Positions 25,681 through 35,269 are shown, counted from the stretch's first letter. The stretch is 64,000 nucleotides of DNA from Agromyces cerinus (GCF_016907835.1 NZ_JAFBCT010000001.1:3472001-3536000), one strand, 5' to 3'. Numbers and translations are program-made. Notes: generated from the sequence alone by a model not told the origin.

Positions 25681-26727
25681 CTACTTCAGCCGGATGTCGA
25701 TGGTGTCGTCGGGCGTGATCGTCGCTGAGAGGGCGAGGGTGAAGGGGCGGTCCTCGTCGAGCGTGTAGTAGTGCCCGTCGAAGAGCGACTGCACCTCGAC
25801 CGTGATGTGGGCGACGCCCTCGGTGGGCGGCATGTCGAACGACGACTCGCCGGGCGTCAGGGTGACCTGCGGCGAGGTGACGATGCTCCACTCGGGGTCC
25901 CCCGTGACCCGGTCGTCGATCTCGATGCCGAAGGGGCACTCGGCCGGCTGCAGCACCGGTTGCGCGGCGCATTTGGCGAGGAAGTCGTCGACCTTGAACT
26001 GCACCCGTTCGACGAACGCCGGGGTCGGCTGCGCATCGACGGTGACGGCGGCGCGTGTTGAGGCGTCGGCCTGCAGCGGCACGGGCACGGCCTCGAGCAG
26101 CTCCGAACTGTAGGAGAACTCGTAGACGGCCGGTGCGATCGCGATGTAGGGAGTCACCTGGGTGAAGGCGGCGAGCTCGTCGCCCGACTTCAGGGCACGT
26201 GAGTCGAGGGTGAGCGAGCCGACCGTGAACGTCGGGTTGTGCGCGGCGGTGACGTCGATCACGGCGAGCGGGCTGACCGCGAACTCCCAGCGGTTCAGCA
26301 CGCCGTAGAGCGGCTCGATCGGGCGCACGTCGAACGAGGACTGCACGATCGCTTCGGCGAGACGGTAGCTCGCGGTCACGGTGTGCGTGCCGTCGGCACG
26401 GGCGACGTCGCTCATGATGCGCACGTCTTCAGGCCCCGACTCGATGACACCGGTGCGCAGCATCGCGGTCGAGACGTTCGCGGGCAGGCTGAGCTCGGCG
26501 AGCTCGGCTTCGTCGAGGGCGACACCGGGGGTCGTGGACGCCTCGGCGATGTCGTCGTTGGCGATGGCCGAGAGGTAGCGCTCGATGAAGCTCGAGGAGC
26601 CGTAGATCGTCTGGTTCAGGGCGCCGAGGGCGGCGATGAAGGCGCCGACGAGGAGCACCGCGAGTCCGAGCCACCCGGCGACGGACAACGGCGAGACTCG
26701 ACTGCCGCGCACCCCGGAGCTCCCCAC
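25681..26727 (-). CDS. single-pass membrane protein with large extracytoplasmic domain, unknown function
   Basis: The 348-residue protein has a basic N-terminus, one transmembrane anchor (about residues 14-38, AGWLGLAVLLVGAFIAALG) and a Thr/Val/Glu-rich extracytoplasmic part. The latter ends in a beta-rich region (ITVEVQSLFDGHYYTLDEDRPF). Two cysteines near residue 255 (KCAAQP...AECP) could form a disulfide. I do not recognise the family. GTG 26727 was chosen because TAGACT lies 7 bases upstream; GTG 26733 is the alternative. Confidence 0.7.
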   Translation of the reverse strand: MGSSGVRGSRVSPLSVAGWLGLAVLLVGAFIAALGALNQTIYGSSSFIERYLSAIANDDIAEASTTPGVALDEAELAELSLPANVSTAMLRTGVIESGPEDVRIMSDVARADGTHTVTASYRLAEAIVQSSFDVRPIEPLYGVLNRWEFAVSPLAVIDVTAAHNPTFTVGSLTLDSRALKSGDELAAFTQVTPYIAIAPAVYEFSYSSELLEAVPVPLQADASTRAAVTVDAQPTPAFVERVQFKVDDFLAKCAAQPVLQPAECPFGIEIDDRVTGDPEWSIVTSPQVTLTPGESSFDMPPTEGVAHITVEVQSLFDGHYYTLDEDRPFTLALSATITPDDTIDIRLK

Positions 26728-26734
26728 CCGCACA

Positions 26735-26740
26735 AGTCTA
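26735..26740 (-). promoter_or_regulatory. leaderless-type -10 box
   Basis: On the minus strand TAGACT lies 7 bases before GTG 26727. Confidence 0.45.
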
Positions 26741-26865
26741 CGGGGCGCCGACGGCGGGAACTGAGGATGTCCACAGCTCTGCTCGGCGCCCGCAGCGGCC
26801 GGTTACAGTGGGATCGCCGCGCGTCGTCTTCCGCGGCATCCGCTCGCCGAATCGAAAGCGCCCCT

Positions 26866-28173
26866 GTGCAGAACGTCACCCTCAGCCGAGAACAGGCCGC
26901 GGTGTTCCAGGCCATCGAGGGCACGCGCGAGCACGTCTTCGTCACCGGTCGCGCCGGTACCGGCAAGTCGACCCTGCTGAACCATCTGAACTGGAACACG
27001 CAGAAGCAGATCGTCATCTGCGCGCCGACGGGCGTCGCCGCGCTGAACGTCGGCGGGCAGACGATCCATTCGCTCTTCCGGCTGCCGATCGGGGTCATCG
27101 CCGACCACGACATCGAGCAGAACGACACGGTGCGAAAGATCCTGAACGCCATGGACACGCTCGTGATCGACGAGGTCTCGATGGTCAACGCCGACCTGCT
27201 CGACGCGATGGACCGGTCGCTCCGCCAGGCCAGGCAGCGCCCCCTCGAGCCGTTCGGGGGAGCGCAGGTCGTGCTGTTCGGCGACCCGTACCAGCTCGCA
27301 CCCGTGCCGGGGGACGCCGACGAGCGCGCCTACTTCGCCGACACCTACGACTCGATGTGGTTCTTCGACGCGAAGGTGTGGCGCGAGACCGACCTGCGCA
27401 TCTTCGAGCTCGGCGAGATCCACCGCCAGCACGACGACGAGTTCAAGCACATGCTGAACGCGGTGCGGCACGGGATGGTGACGGCCGAGATCGCGGGTGT
27501 GCTCAACAGTGTCGGCGCGCGGCGGCCGCTGCCCGAGCAGGGTGCCATCACCCTCGCCACCCGCAACGACACCGTCAACCGCATCAACCGCACGCAGCTG
27601 CACCGGCTGCCGGGGCAGTCGCAGGGCAACGAGGCCGAGGTGAACGGCGACTTCGGCGGCCGGGCGTTCCCCGCCGATGAGAACCTCGAGCTGAAGCTCG
27701 GTGCGCAGGTCATGTTCCTCCGCAACGACACCGCGATCGGGCCCGAGGGCCAGCGCTGGGTGAACGGCACGATCGGCACCGTCACCTCACTCGATCGCGT
27801 CGTGCGCGTCGACGTCGGCGGCGAGGAGCACGAAGTCGAGCAGGTCACCTGGGAGAAGTACAAGTACACCTGGGATCCGATCCGCAAGAAGCTCGAGAAG
27901 CAGATCGTCGCGGAGTTCACGCAGTTCCCGTTGAAACTGGCTTGGGCGGTGACCATCCACAAGTCGCAGGGCGCGAGCTACGACACGGCGATCGTCGACC
28001 TCGGCCAGCGGGTCTTCAGCCCCGGGCAGACGTATGTGGCGCTGAGTCGTCTGACGTCGCTCGAGGGGCTCTACCTCGAGCGTCCGCTGCGGCCGAGCGA
28101 CATCATCGTCGATCGCAACGTCGAGCGGTTCATGTCGGGCGCCGATCGCGAGATCACCGTGCCGCATCGCTGA
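26866..28173 (+). CDS. Pif1/RecD-like SF1B DNA helicase
   Basis: The protein (435 residues from GTG 26866) is an ATP-dependent 5'-3' helicase. Walker A is GRAGTGKST at residues 28-36, motif Ia is CAPTGVAALN, motif II is VIDEVSMV, motif III is VVLFGDPYQLAPV, motif V is AWAVTIHKSQGASYD and motif VI is TYVALSRLTS. These are the PIF1 family blocks. It is much shorter than RecD2, has no N-terminal extension, and probably acts in replication-fork or recombination repair. A -10 box TACAGT at 26804-26809 with start downstream rules out the earlier in-frame ATG at 26767 as the main start. Flanking genes are unrelated. Confidence 0.87.
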   Translation: MQNVTLSREQAAVFQAIEGTREHVFVTGRAGTGKSTLLNHLNWNTQKQIVICAPTGVAALNVGGQTIHSLFRLPIGVIADHDIEQNDTVRKILNAMDTLVIDEVSMVNADLLDAMDRSLRQARQRPLEPFGGAQVVLFGDPYQLAPVPGDADERAYFADTYDSMWFFDAKVWRETDLRIFELGEIHRQHDDEFKHMLNAVRHGMVTAEIAGVLNSVGARRPLPEQGAITLATRNDTVNRINRTQLHRLPGQSQGNEAEVNGDFGGRAFPADENLELKLGAQVMFLRNDTAIGPEGQRWVNGTIGTVTSLDRVVRVDVGGEEHEVEQVTWEKYKYTWDPIRKKLEKQIVAEFTQFPLKLAWAVTIHKSQGASYDTAIVDLGQRVFSPGQTYVALSRLTSLEGLYLERPLRPSDIIVDRNVERFMSGADREITVPHR

Positions 28174-28255
28174 TCCGCCGCGCGGCAGCCGCCACGGAGC
28201 GCCCTCGACCCCGCGCCGCGGAGCGCCCGGTCCGGGCATCGCCCCCTGGCCGGGT

Positions 28256-28261
28256 TACAAT
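28256..28261 (+). promoter_or_regulatory. -10 box of the serine-hydrolase-fold lipoprotein gene
   Basis: TACAAT lies 30 bases upstream of the GTG start, with an AGGGGAGC ribosome binding site in between. Confidence 0.5.
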
Positions 28262-28291
28262 TTCACCGGACACACGGCTGAGGGGAGCTAG

Positions 28292-29599
28292 GTGGCTGGC
28301 CAGACCAAGGTCGCACGTAGGCGGGGGCTTCTCGTCGTACTGCTCGTCGGAGCGCTCGGATTGTCGGGATGCACCGGCGGTGCCGTCGACCCGTTGGCGG
28401 GGCTCGATCCCGTCGACGCCGCCTTCGACAGCGAGCTCTCCGACCAACTGCAGGCGGTGCTCGACGAAGCCGTCAGGCTCAGCGGTTCGAGCGGCGGCGT
28501 GGCAGGGGCGTGGTCGCCCTGGTCGGGCGAGTGGACCGGCAACTCGGGCACCGTCGACTTCGGCGAGAAGTCCGAACCGGTCAGCGCCGGCACCGAGTTC
28601 CACCTCGGAACGCTCACGGGTGAGGTGACCTGCACCGTGCTGCTGCGCCTCGTCGAGGAAGGCCGTGTGGCGCTCGACGACCAGGTCTCGACGTACGTCG
28701 ACTGGGTGCCCGGTCTCGACGGCATCACGCTGGGTCAGCTCTGCGCCCACACCTCGGGCGTCGCCGACTACTACCCGGGGCTGAAGAGCCATTTCGTGTC
28801 GAATCCCGAGCGCGTCTGGCCGGCCAACGAGCTCCTCTCGAGCGGGCTCGCGCTGCCGCGCGTCGGCGCTCCCGGCGAGAAATGGACCGAGTCGCGCACC
28901 GGAGTGCTGCTGCTGTCGATGGCGCTCGAGCGCAGCACGGGCCGCACATGGAACGATCTCGCCGCGCAATACGTCCTGGATCCGCTCGGGCTCGAGGACA
29001 CGTCGTTGCCGTCGCCGACCGACACCGACTTCGACGACGCCCTCGGCGCCTTCTCGGCCGCACTCGCCACGAACGGCGAGGCCGATTGCGCCGTCATCCG
29101 CGATGACTCCGATCAGTCGAGCTCGATGGGCGGCGGCGCGGCGGGCGCGGTGTCGAGTCTCGACGACGTGCGTCGTCTCAGCGCCGCGTTCGCGACGGGT
29201 GCGCTGCTCGACGAGGCGACGGCACGCACGCAGTGGACGCCCATCCCCTTGGGCGGCGAGGCTCCCGCGTGGCAGAGCTGGGGGCTCGGTGGTGCGGAGT
29301 ACGGTCCGATGCGCGGTCTCGCCGGCGAGTCGCCCGGCGCGCTGACGGCCGCGTTCACCGATCCCGAGACCGGGCTCACCGTCGTCATCGCGCTGAACAA
29401 CTCGACCTCGGGTGGCGCCTTCGTCCGAGAGGCGGCCTTCGCCCTCGCGTCGCTCGCGTCCAAGGCTCCGCCGGCCGCCGAGCACGAGCAGCCGCTCGTC
29501 GAACTGCCGTGGTCGTTCGAGCAGGCGACGACCAAGATGAAGGAACTGGCCAAGTGTCCGACACCGGATCCCGCGGCCGAACCGGCGCCCGAGGGCTGA
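28292..29599 (+). CDS. beta-lactamase-fold lipoprotein lacking the S-x-x-K nucleophile
   Basis: This 435-residue lipoprotein has lipobox LSGC (Cys27) and the fold of serine beta-lactamase/class C penicillin-binding proteins. FHLGTLTGEVT at 103-113 aligns with the usual F-x-x-G-S-x-T-K-x-x-T, but the nucleophilic Ser is Thr107 and the essential Lys is Gly110. The HTSG motif is intact (LCAHTSGVADY), while the Y-S-N region reads ESR. EEGRVALDDQVSTYV is the typical following helix. The fold is kept but catalysis by the standard mechanism is improbable, so it may be a binding protein or an inhibitor-like pseudo-enzyme. The GTG start follows GAGGGGAGC. Confidence 0.82.
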   Translation: MAGQTKVARRRGLLVVLLVGALGLSGCTGGAVDPLAGLDPVDAAFDSELSDQLQAVLDEAVRLSGSSGGVAGAWSPWSGEWTGNSGTVDFGEKSEPVSAGTEFHLGTLTGEVTCTVLLRLVEEGRVALDDQVSTYVDWVPGLDGITLGQLCAHTSGVADYYPGLKSHFVSNPERVWPANELLSSGLALPRVGAPGEKWTESRTGVLLLSMALERSTGRTWNDLAAQYVLDPLGLEDTSLPSPTDTDFDDALGAFSAALATNGEADCAVIRDDSDQSSSMGGGAAGAVSSLDDVRRLSAAFATGALLDEATARTQWTPIPLGGEAPAWQSWGLGGAEYGPMRGLAGESPGALTAAFTDPETGLTVVIALNNSTSGGAFVREAAFALASLASKAPPAAEHEQPLVELPWSFEQATTKMKELAKCPTPDPAAEPAPEG

Positions 29600-29719
29600 G
29601 CGCGGCGACGGTCTCCGCCCGTGCGGAGGGCAACTCGCACGCAGCAGGTGAGGAATCGTCGGGGCGGCACTAGGCTGGCGGCGTCCGGACTCAGATGCCG
29701 GACGAGGGGGTTGAGTCCC

Positions 29720-30568
29720 ATGTGTCGTTGGCTCGCTTACGCGGGAGAACCGCTCCAACCATCGCTCGTCATCCTCGACGCGCAGCATTCGCTCGTCGCC
29801 CAGTCGCTCGACTCGCCGCTCGGTGCCGAGACGGTCAACGGCGACGGGTTCGGATTCGGCTGGTATCCCGTCGGTTCGACGGAGGGGAGCCTGCCGTCGA
29901 TCTTCCACAGCGTCGAACCTGCGTGGAACGACGAGAACCTGCGCGAGATCACCGACGCGGTCGAGAGCCCGTTGTTCTTCAGTCACGTTCGCGCGGCCGC
30001 CGGGCCGCCGATCCAGCGCACCAACTGTCATCCGTTCCGGTATCTCAACTGGCTGTTCATGCACAACGGCGTGATCCACGGGTTCCACGAGTTGAAGCGC
30101 GATCTCACCTTCGCCGTCGACCGCTCGCTCTACCCGCACATCCAGGGCACCACGGATTCCGAGGTGCTCTTCCACCTCGCCCTCACGTTCGGCCTCCTCG
30201 ACGACCCGATCGCCGGCATGAGGAAGGCCGTGCAGTTCGTCGAGGAGATCGGTCGGGCGCGCGGTGTCGACCACCCGATGCAGGGCACGATCGCGCTCGC
30301 CGACGGTGCGACGATCTGGGCGTTCCGGTATTCCTCCGAGGGCAGGTCGCGCACGCTCTTCCACTCCGTCGACATCCCGACGCTGCAGGAGATGTACCCG
30401 GATCTCCCGCGCCTGAAGCTCTTCGGCCAGCGGGCGCGCGTCGTGGTCTCCGAGCCGCTCAACGACCTGCCCGGCGCCTTCCTCGAGGTGCCGGAGTCGA
30501 CGGTCGCGATCCTCGGCGCCGAGGGATACCACTACGAGCCGTTCATGGGCAGCACGGTACCGGCCTGA
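29720..30568 (+). CDS. class II glutamine amidotransferase (EgtC/YafJ-like)
   Basis: The 282-residue N-terminal-nucleophile enzyme has Cys2 right after the initiator Met (MCRWLAYAG). NGDGFGFGWYP, FFSHVRAA and TNCHPFRYLNWLFMHNG are the glutaminase pocket motifs seen in EgtC, YafJ and related stand-alone amidotransferases. It hydrolyses glutamine or a gamma-glutamyl amide; no ergothioneine genes are near, so the EgtC role is not supported by context. A TAGGCT -10 lies at 29671-29676, and ATG 29720 follows GAGGGGG. Confidence 0.87.
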   Translation: MCRWLAYAGEPLQPSLVILDAQHSLVAQSLDSPLGAETVNGDGFGFGWYPVGSTEGSLPSIFHSVEPAWNDENLREITDAVESPLFFSHVRAAAGPPIQRTNCHPFRYLNWLFMHNGVIHGFHELKRDLTFAVDRSLYPHIQGTTDSEVLFHLALTFGLLDDPIAGMRKAVQFVEEIGRARGVDHPMQGTIALADGATIWAFRYSSEGRSRTLFHSVDIPTLQEMYPDLPRLKLFGQRARVVVSEPLNDLPGAFLEVPESTVAILGAEGYHYEPFMGSTVPA

Positions 30569-30726
30569 CGGCCGACCACGACGCACCGTCTCGCAGGGGT
30601 GCAAACACGCCCGCGCCGGAGCATCCGGTGCCATACTGACCTCGGCTGCACCTTGCCGGAGGTCGCCGGGTCGAACGGCCCGCCCGACCGCACGTTCCAC
30701 GTCGTGTCGTCGGAAGCGGGGATCAG

Positions 30727-32349
30727 ATGAAGAAGTGGTCCGTTGTCGCGATCCTCGGGGCCGCGCAGTTCGTGATGGTGCTCGACGGCACCGTCATGAA
30801 CGTGTCGATCTCGACCGTCGTCGTCGACCTCGACACCACGGTCACGGCCATGCAGGCGGCGATCACGTTCTACACGCTCACGATGGCGGCGCTCATGCTG
30901 CTCGGCGCGAAGCTCGGCGACGTGTGGGGGCGGCGCCGGGCGTTCGTCATCGGTTCGTGCATCTACGCGCTCGGCTCGCTCATGACCGCGCTCAGCCCGA
31001 ACGTGCAGGTGCTCTTCCTCGGCTGGTCGATCATCGAGGGCGTCGGCGCGGTGCTCGTGATCCCGGCGGTCGCCGCGCTCATCGCCGACAACTACGAGGG
31101 CACCGACCGCATCACCGCCTTCGCGGTCATCGGCGCGGTGTCGGGCGCCGCGGTCGCCGCCGGCCCGCTCATCGGCGGCTTCCTCACGACCTACGCGAGC
31201 TGGCGTTACGTGTTCATCGGCGAGGTCGTCATCATGTTCTTCGTCGTGCTGTTCACGCGGGTCATCCAGGACCGCACTGCGCGGCAGGCCGCGCACATCG
31301 ACGTCTGGAGCGTGCTGCTCTCGGCGATCGGGCTCGTCTTCGTGGTGCTCGGCATGCTGCAGAGCAAGACGTGGGGCTGGATCACGCCGTTGCACTCGCC
31401 CGAGATCGGCGGGGTCGAGATCGCCCCGCTCGGCATCTCGCTGTGCGCGTGGCTGATCGTCGCCGGCGCCGGGCTCCTGGCGCTGTTCGTGCGGCGTCAA
31501 CGCCGCCTCTCGGCCGCCGGTCGCCAGCCGCTCGTCGACGTCGCGCTGTTCGGCATCACCCGGCTCCGCAGCGGCCTCGCGGTGCTCGGGGCGCAGTACG
31601 CGATCACGGCCGGCCTGTTCTTCATGGTGCCCGTGTACCTGCAGATGACCCTCGGCCTCGACGCGCTCGAGACGGGCCTGAAGATCTTCCCGCTGTCGAT
31701 CTCGCTCATCCTCTTCTCGATCGTCGGCACGCGTCTCTCGCGGCTGTGGTCGCCGCGGCGCATCGTGCGCGTGGGCCAGATCGCGCTCGTGCTGAGCTCG
31801 ATCCTGCTGCTCGCCTCGGTCGACCTCGAACTGCAGAGCTTCGCCTTCGGGCTCGGCATGTTCGTCGCGGGCGCCGCGCTCGGTCTCCTCGCCTCGCAGC
31901 TCGGCAATGTCAACATGTCGAGCGTCTCCGAGTCGCAGACGAGCGAGGTCGGCGGCCTGCAAGGGGTCTTCCAGAACCTCGGCTCCTCGCTCGGCACCGC
32001 ACTCATCGGCTCGGTGCTGATCGGCGCGCTCGCCTCGACCTTCGCGCTCGGGGTGGCATCCAGCGAGCTCTCGGCCGAGACGAAGGCGCTGGTCAGCGAG
32101 GGCACCGAGTCCGGTGTCGCGATCCTCCCGGCCGCCGATGTCGCCGGCATCGCCGATGAGGCCGGCCTCGATGCGGCCGAGAGCGCCGAGCTCACCCGCA
32201 TCTACACCGACTCCCAGATCTCCTCGCTGCACACCGCGTTCTTCGCGCTCATCGTGATCGCGTTCTTCGCCCTCTTCTTCTCGCGGGGCATCCCCAACGA
32301 GGTCATTGGCCGGAAGCCGGAGAAAGCGGATGCCCCGCCTGTGACGTGA
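30727..32349 (+). CDS. DHA2-family (14-TM) MFS efflux transporter
   Basis: The 540-residue proton-coupled exporter opens FVMVLDGTVMNVSI (motif D1 region, helix 1). It has GAKLGDVWGRRRAF in the 2-3 loop (motif A) and AAGPLIGGFLT in helix 5 (antiporter motif C). Length and 14 predicted helices place it with EmrB/QacA pumps. Its opening closely resembles that of the MFS gene at 54910, indicating paralogs. The C-terminus has a long extracytoplasmic loop (residues about 440-500) before the last helix. The substrate is unknown. ATG 30727 follows GGGGATCAG. Confidence 0.88.
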   Translation: MKKWSVVAILGAAQFVMVLDGTVMNVSISTVVVDLDTTVTAMQAAITFYTLTMAALMLLGAKLGDVWGRRRAFVIGSCIYALGSLMTALSPNVQVLFLGWSIIEGVGAVLVIPAVAALIADNYEGTDRITAFAVIGAVSGAAVAAGPLIGGFLTTYASWRYVFIGEVVIMFFVVLFTRVIQDRTARQAAHIDVWSVLLSAIGLVFVVLGMLQSKTWGWITPLHSPEIGGVEIAPLGISLCAWLIVAGAGLLALFVRRQRRLSAAGRQPLVDVALFGITRLRSGLAVLGAQYAITAGLFFMVPVYLQMTLGLDALETGLKIFPLSISLILFSIVGTRLSRLWSPRRIVRVGQIALVLSSILLLASVDLELQSFAFGLGMFVAGAALGLLASQLGNVNMSSVSESQTSEVGGLQGVFQNLGSSLGTALIGSVLIGALASTFALGVASSELSAETKALVSEGTESGVAILPAADVAGIADEAGLDAAESAELTRIYTDSQISSLHTAFFALIVIAFFALFFSRGIPNEVIGRKPEKADAPPVT

Positions 32350-32383
32350 GCCGGGCGGGAACGACGAGGAACGGGGGAGCACC

Positions 32384-33865
32384 ATGAACACGCACCACGA
32401 GGCATCCGATGCCGTCGGAACGGCCCGCGGGGCCGCTGCGCCGCCGCCCGAACCGCTGCCCGATCCGACCGACTTCGCGGCTCGGGCCGAGTGGGGGCGC
32501 ACCGCGCGCCGGCGCTCGCCACGCCCCGACCACGCGAACTGGGCGCCGACCGCCGACCGACCCGACCCGGTGGCGCTGCTCGAGGAACAGGCGACGAGCC
32601 GCGTGCCCGAGCTCATCCCGATCCGTCACGCGCGCATGATGGTCTCGCCGTTCACGTTCTACCGCGGGGCGGCGCTGATCATGGCGGCCGACCTCGCGCG
32701 CACGGCCGACTCGGGCATCACGGTGCAGATCTGCGGTGACGCGCACCTGTCGAACTTCGGCGTCTTCGGCTCGCCCGAGCGCAAGCTCGTCTTCGACATC
32801 AACGACTTCGACGAGACGCTGCCGGGGCCATGGGAGTGGGACCTCAAGCGGCTCGCTGCGAGCTTCGAGATCGGCTGCCGCTCGCGCGGCTTCTCCGGTG
32901 CCGAACGCCGCGAGGTGACGATCGCGGCCGTGCGCGGCTATCGCGAGCGGATGCATCGGGCGGCCGAGTCCCGCGTGCTCGACGCCTGGTACGACCGCCT
33001 CGATGCCGACACGCTCGCCGAGTGGGTGCGTACCGAGCGGCTCTCCGGCCACGCCGAGAAGGAGCAGGTCAAGCGCACCGATTCGATCCTCGCGAAGGCG
33101 AGGACCCGCGACAGCATGAAGGCCTTCTCGAAGCTCGTGCGCGTCATCGACGGTGAGCTGCGCATCGCCGGGGACCCGCCGCTCATCGTGCCGGTCGAAG
33201 ACCTCGCGCCGGTCGGCCGCACGCGCGCCGACGACGAGCTGGCGATGCGCGATCTGCTGCGCGACTATCGCACGACGCTGCCGCTGTCGAGACATCCGCT
33301 CGAGGAGTTCACCTACCTGCACATGGCCCGCAAGGTCGTGGGTGTCGGCAGCGTCGGCACCAGGGCATGGATCGTGCTGTTGCGGGGCCGTGACGATGGC
33401 GATCCATTGCTGCTCCAGGCGAAGGAGGCGCAGGCATCGGTGCTCGAGCGCTTCCTCGCACCGAGTGCGTACGACCATCACGGCGAACGCGTCGTACGCG
33501 GCCAGAGGACGATGCAGGCGGCCAGCGACATCTTCCTCGGCTGGCAGCGCGCCACCGGCCACGACGGGGTCGATCGCGACTTCTATCTGCGCCAGTTGCA
33601 CGACTGGAAGGGTTCGTTCGACATCGAGGCCAGCGTGCCGTCGGGCGCGAAGCTGTATGCGCGGGTCTGCGGCGAGACGCTCGCGCGAGCCCACGCCCGA
33701 TCGGGCGACCGGGTCGCGATCGCCGGTTACCTCGGTGGCAGTGACCGCTTCGACGAGGCCATCGCCGACTTCGCGGTGGCGTACGCCGACCAGAACGAAC
33801 GTGACTACCGAGCGTTCGTCGCGGCCGTGGAATCGGGTCGGCTGGAGGCGGCGTCCGAGGTGTAG
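32384..33865 (+). CDS. DUF2252 family protein
   Basis: The 493-residue cytoplasmic protein matches the DUF2252 family (COG4320). It has RMMVSPFTFYRGAA, ICGDAHLSNFG near residue 123, FDINDFDETLPGPWEWDLKRL and, near the end, YADQNERDYRAF. The GDAHLxNFG and DFDE blocks resemble the catalytic and metal loops of APH-type kinases, which suggests a phosphotransferase-like activity, unproven. The Pro/Arg-rich first 70 residues look disordered. A GGGGGAGC site precedes the ATG. It may be co-transcribed with the MFS gene 34 bases upstream. Confidence 0.87.
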   Translation: MNTHHEASDAVGTARGAAAPPPEPLPDPTDFAARAEWGRTARRRSPRPDHANWAPTADRPDPVALLEEQATSRVPELIPIRHARMMVSPFTFYRGAALIMAADLARTADSGITVQICGDAHLSNFGVFGSPERKLVFDINDFDETLPGPWEWDLKRLAASFEIGCRSRGFSGAERREVTIAAVRGYRERMHRAAESRVLDAWYDRLDADTLAEWVRTERLSGHAEKEQVKRTDSILAKARTRDSMKAFSKLVRVIDGELRIAGDPPLIVPVEDLAPVGRTRADDELAMRDLLRDYRTTLPLSRHPLEEFTYLHMARKVVGVGSVGTRAWIVLLRGRDDGDPLLLQAKEAQASVLERFLAPSAYDHHGERVVRGQRTMQAASDIFLGWQRATGHDGVDRDFYLRQLHDWKGSFDIEASVPSGAKLYARVCGETLARAHARSGDRVAIAGYLGGSDRFDEAIADFAVAYADQNERDYRAFVAAVESGRLEAASEV

Positions 33866-33948
33866 CTCGCACTCGGGGGTTTCCACCCGTCAGGATCCGG
33901 GGGAGCGCCCGATGACGGCGCATCGCGCAGGTCGCGATGCTGGGCCGC

Positions 33949-34737
33949 ATGAGCACCGGAACCAGGACCCCAGCAGCCGCATCCGCATCCGACTCGCCGC
34001 GAGCGCCGGGAGGAGGGAAGCCGCCGTCCCGCGTCGGCGGCTCGGTCGCGACGCGAGCCGCATGGACGTGGGTGCTGCTGTCGTCGCTCGCGATCGCCGT
34101 CTACGCCGTCGTGCCCTATCTCACCGCGTCACTGTCGGCGCTCTCCGATGACGGTGCAGGCCTCGCCCCCAATTACGACCGTCAGCCCGGGTTCGTGCAG
34201 CTCGCGTTCTACGCGCACATCGTCGCGGGCGGGGTCGCCCTCATCGTCGGCCCGCTGCAGTTCTGGCGCGGACTGCGCGTGCGGCATCCGCGTGTGCATC
34301 GATGGACCGGGCGCGGCTACCTCGTCGCCGTGCTGATCGCCGGCGTCGCCGGGCTCGTCATGGCACCCTTCAACTCGGCCGGCCTCGTGGGGTTCTTCGG
34401 GTTCGGCGCGCTCGCGGTGCTCTGGATCGTGACCGGCTGGCGCGCCTACCGCTCGATCAGGGCGGGGGATGTCGCGAGCCACCGCGCCTGGATGATGCGC
34501 AACTTCGCCCTGACCTACGCGGCGGTCACGCTGCGGCTCTGGATCGGCGTGCTGCTCGGCGTGCAGGCGCTGCCCGGCGACTTCGAGTTCGAGGCCGCGT
34601 TCGAGAACGCCTATGCGGCGGTGCCGTTCCTCTGCTGGATCCCGAACCTGATCGTGGCCGAGTGGCTGATCCGCCGTCGCGGGCTTCCGTCGTACGAGCT
34701 GCCGGCGGCGGCGCGGCAGCCCGCCACGACGGTCTGA
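33949..34737 (+). CDS. DUF2306 membrane protein
   Basis: This 262-residue protein has a disordered first 35 residues and about seven transmembrane helices. QLAFYAHIVAGGVALIVGPLQFW, HRWTGRGYLVAVL and ASHRAWMMRNFALTYAAVTLR hold histidines and arginines conserved in the DUF2306 family, possibly a heme-binding arrangement (inference). ATG 33949 was chosen over ATG 33937 because a GATGCT hexamer lies 7 bases upstream. Function is unknown. Confidence 0.8.
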   Translation: MSTGTRTPAAASASDSPRAPGGGKPPSRVGGSVATRAAWTWVLLSSLAIAVYAVVPYLTASLSALSDDGAGLAPNYDRQPGFVQLAFYAHIVAGGVALIVGPLQFWRGLRVRHPRVHRWTGRGYLVAVLIAGVAGLVMAPFNSAGLVGFFGFGALAVLWIVTGWRAYRSIRAGDVASHRAWMMRNFALTYAAVTLRLWIGVLLGVQALPGDFEFEAAFENAYAAVPFLCWIPNLIVAEWLIRRRGLPSYELPAAARQPATTV

Positions 34738-34869
34738 TCCGCGGGCCGCGCGTGGCTTCTGTAGCGTGCGGCCGCGCCTGCGCTAGGTTGGCGACAGATT
34801 CATCATCGGCGCCGGCACGGCGCCGACTCCGCGCGTCGGCGAAGCCGGCACGGTCGAAAGGCGATCACC

Positions 34870-35265
34870 ATGTTCTTCCTCAACAGCATCTGGGACTGGT
34901 TCTGGTTCTGCTTCTGGGTGTTCGCCTACGTCGCCTACCTGTTCGTGCTCGTCTACGTGCTGATCGACATCTTCCGCGACCACAAGCTCAACGGCTGGTT
35001 CAAGGCCCTGTGGGTGATCTTCCTCGTCTTCGTGCCGTTCGTGACGGCATTGGTCTACCTGATCGCCCGGGGCAAGGGCATGGCCGAGCGCTCGGCTCGC
35101 AAGCAGGTGGAGTACGAGGAGTACTCGGAGGACGAGATCCGGAAGATGTCGTTCGCGAACCCGGCAGAGGAGATCGCGAAGGCGCAGTCGCTGCGCGAGC
35201 AGGGGCTCATCACCGACGGCGAGTTCGAGGCGCTGAAGAACAAGGCGCTCGGCGGCAAGTACTGA
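34870..35265 (+). CDS. PLDc_N / SHOCT-domain membrane protein
   Basis: The 131-residue protein has two transmembrane helices: residues 8-32 (WFWFCFWVFAYVAYLFVLVY) and 43-65. This pattern matches the cardiolipin-synthase N-terminal domain (PLDc_N). The C-terminus ends in a SHOCT motif: LREQGLITDGEFEALKNKAL. Such small proteins are common in Actinobacteria and of unknown role. A TAGGTT -10 at 34784-34789 implies a leader of about 80 bases with a CGGCGCC/CGGCGCCG hairpin. Confidence 0.82.
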   Translation: MFFLNSIWDWFWFCFWVFAYVAYLFVLVYVLIDIFRDHKLNGWFKALWVIFLVFVPFVTALVYLIARGKGMAERSARKQVEYEEYSEDEIRKMSFANPAEEIAKAQSLREQGLITDGEFEALKNKALGGKY

Positions 35266-35269
35266 CGCC

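Noticed and set aside
29720..30568. EgtC of ergothioneine synthesis
   Set aside because: Motifs fit EgtC-like amidotransferases in general, but no egtA, egtB, egtD or egtE gene is adjacent.
28154..30700. Very long open frame (over 800 codons) on the minus strand opposite the lipoprotein and amidotransferase genes
   Set aside because: It runs antisense to two well-supported genes and its composition (Arg/Gly/Glu-rich, no domains) is the usual shadow of high-GC codon bias.
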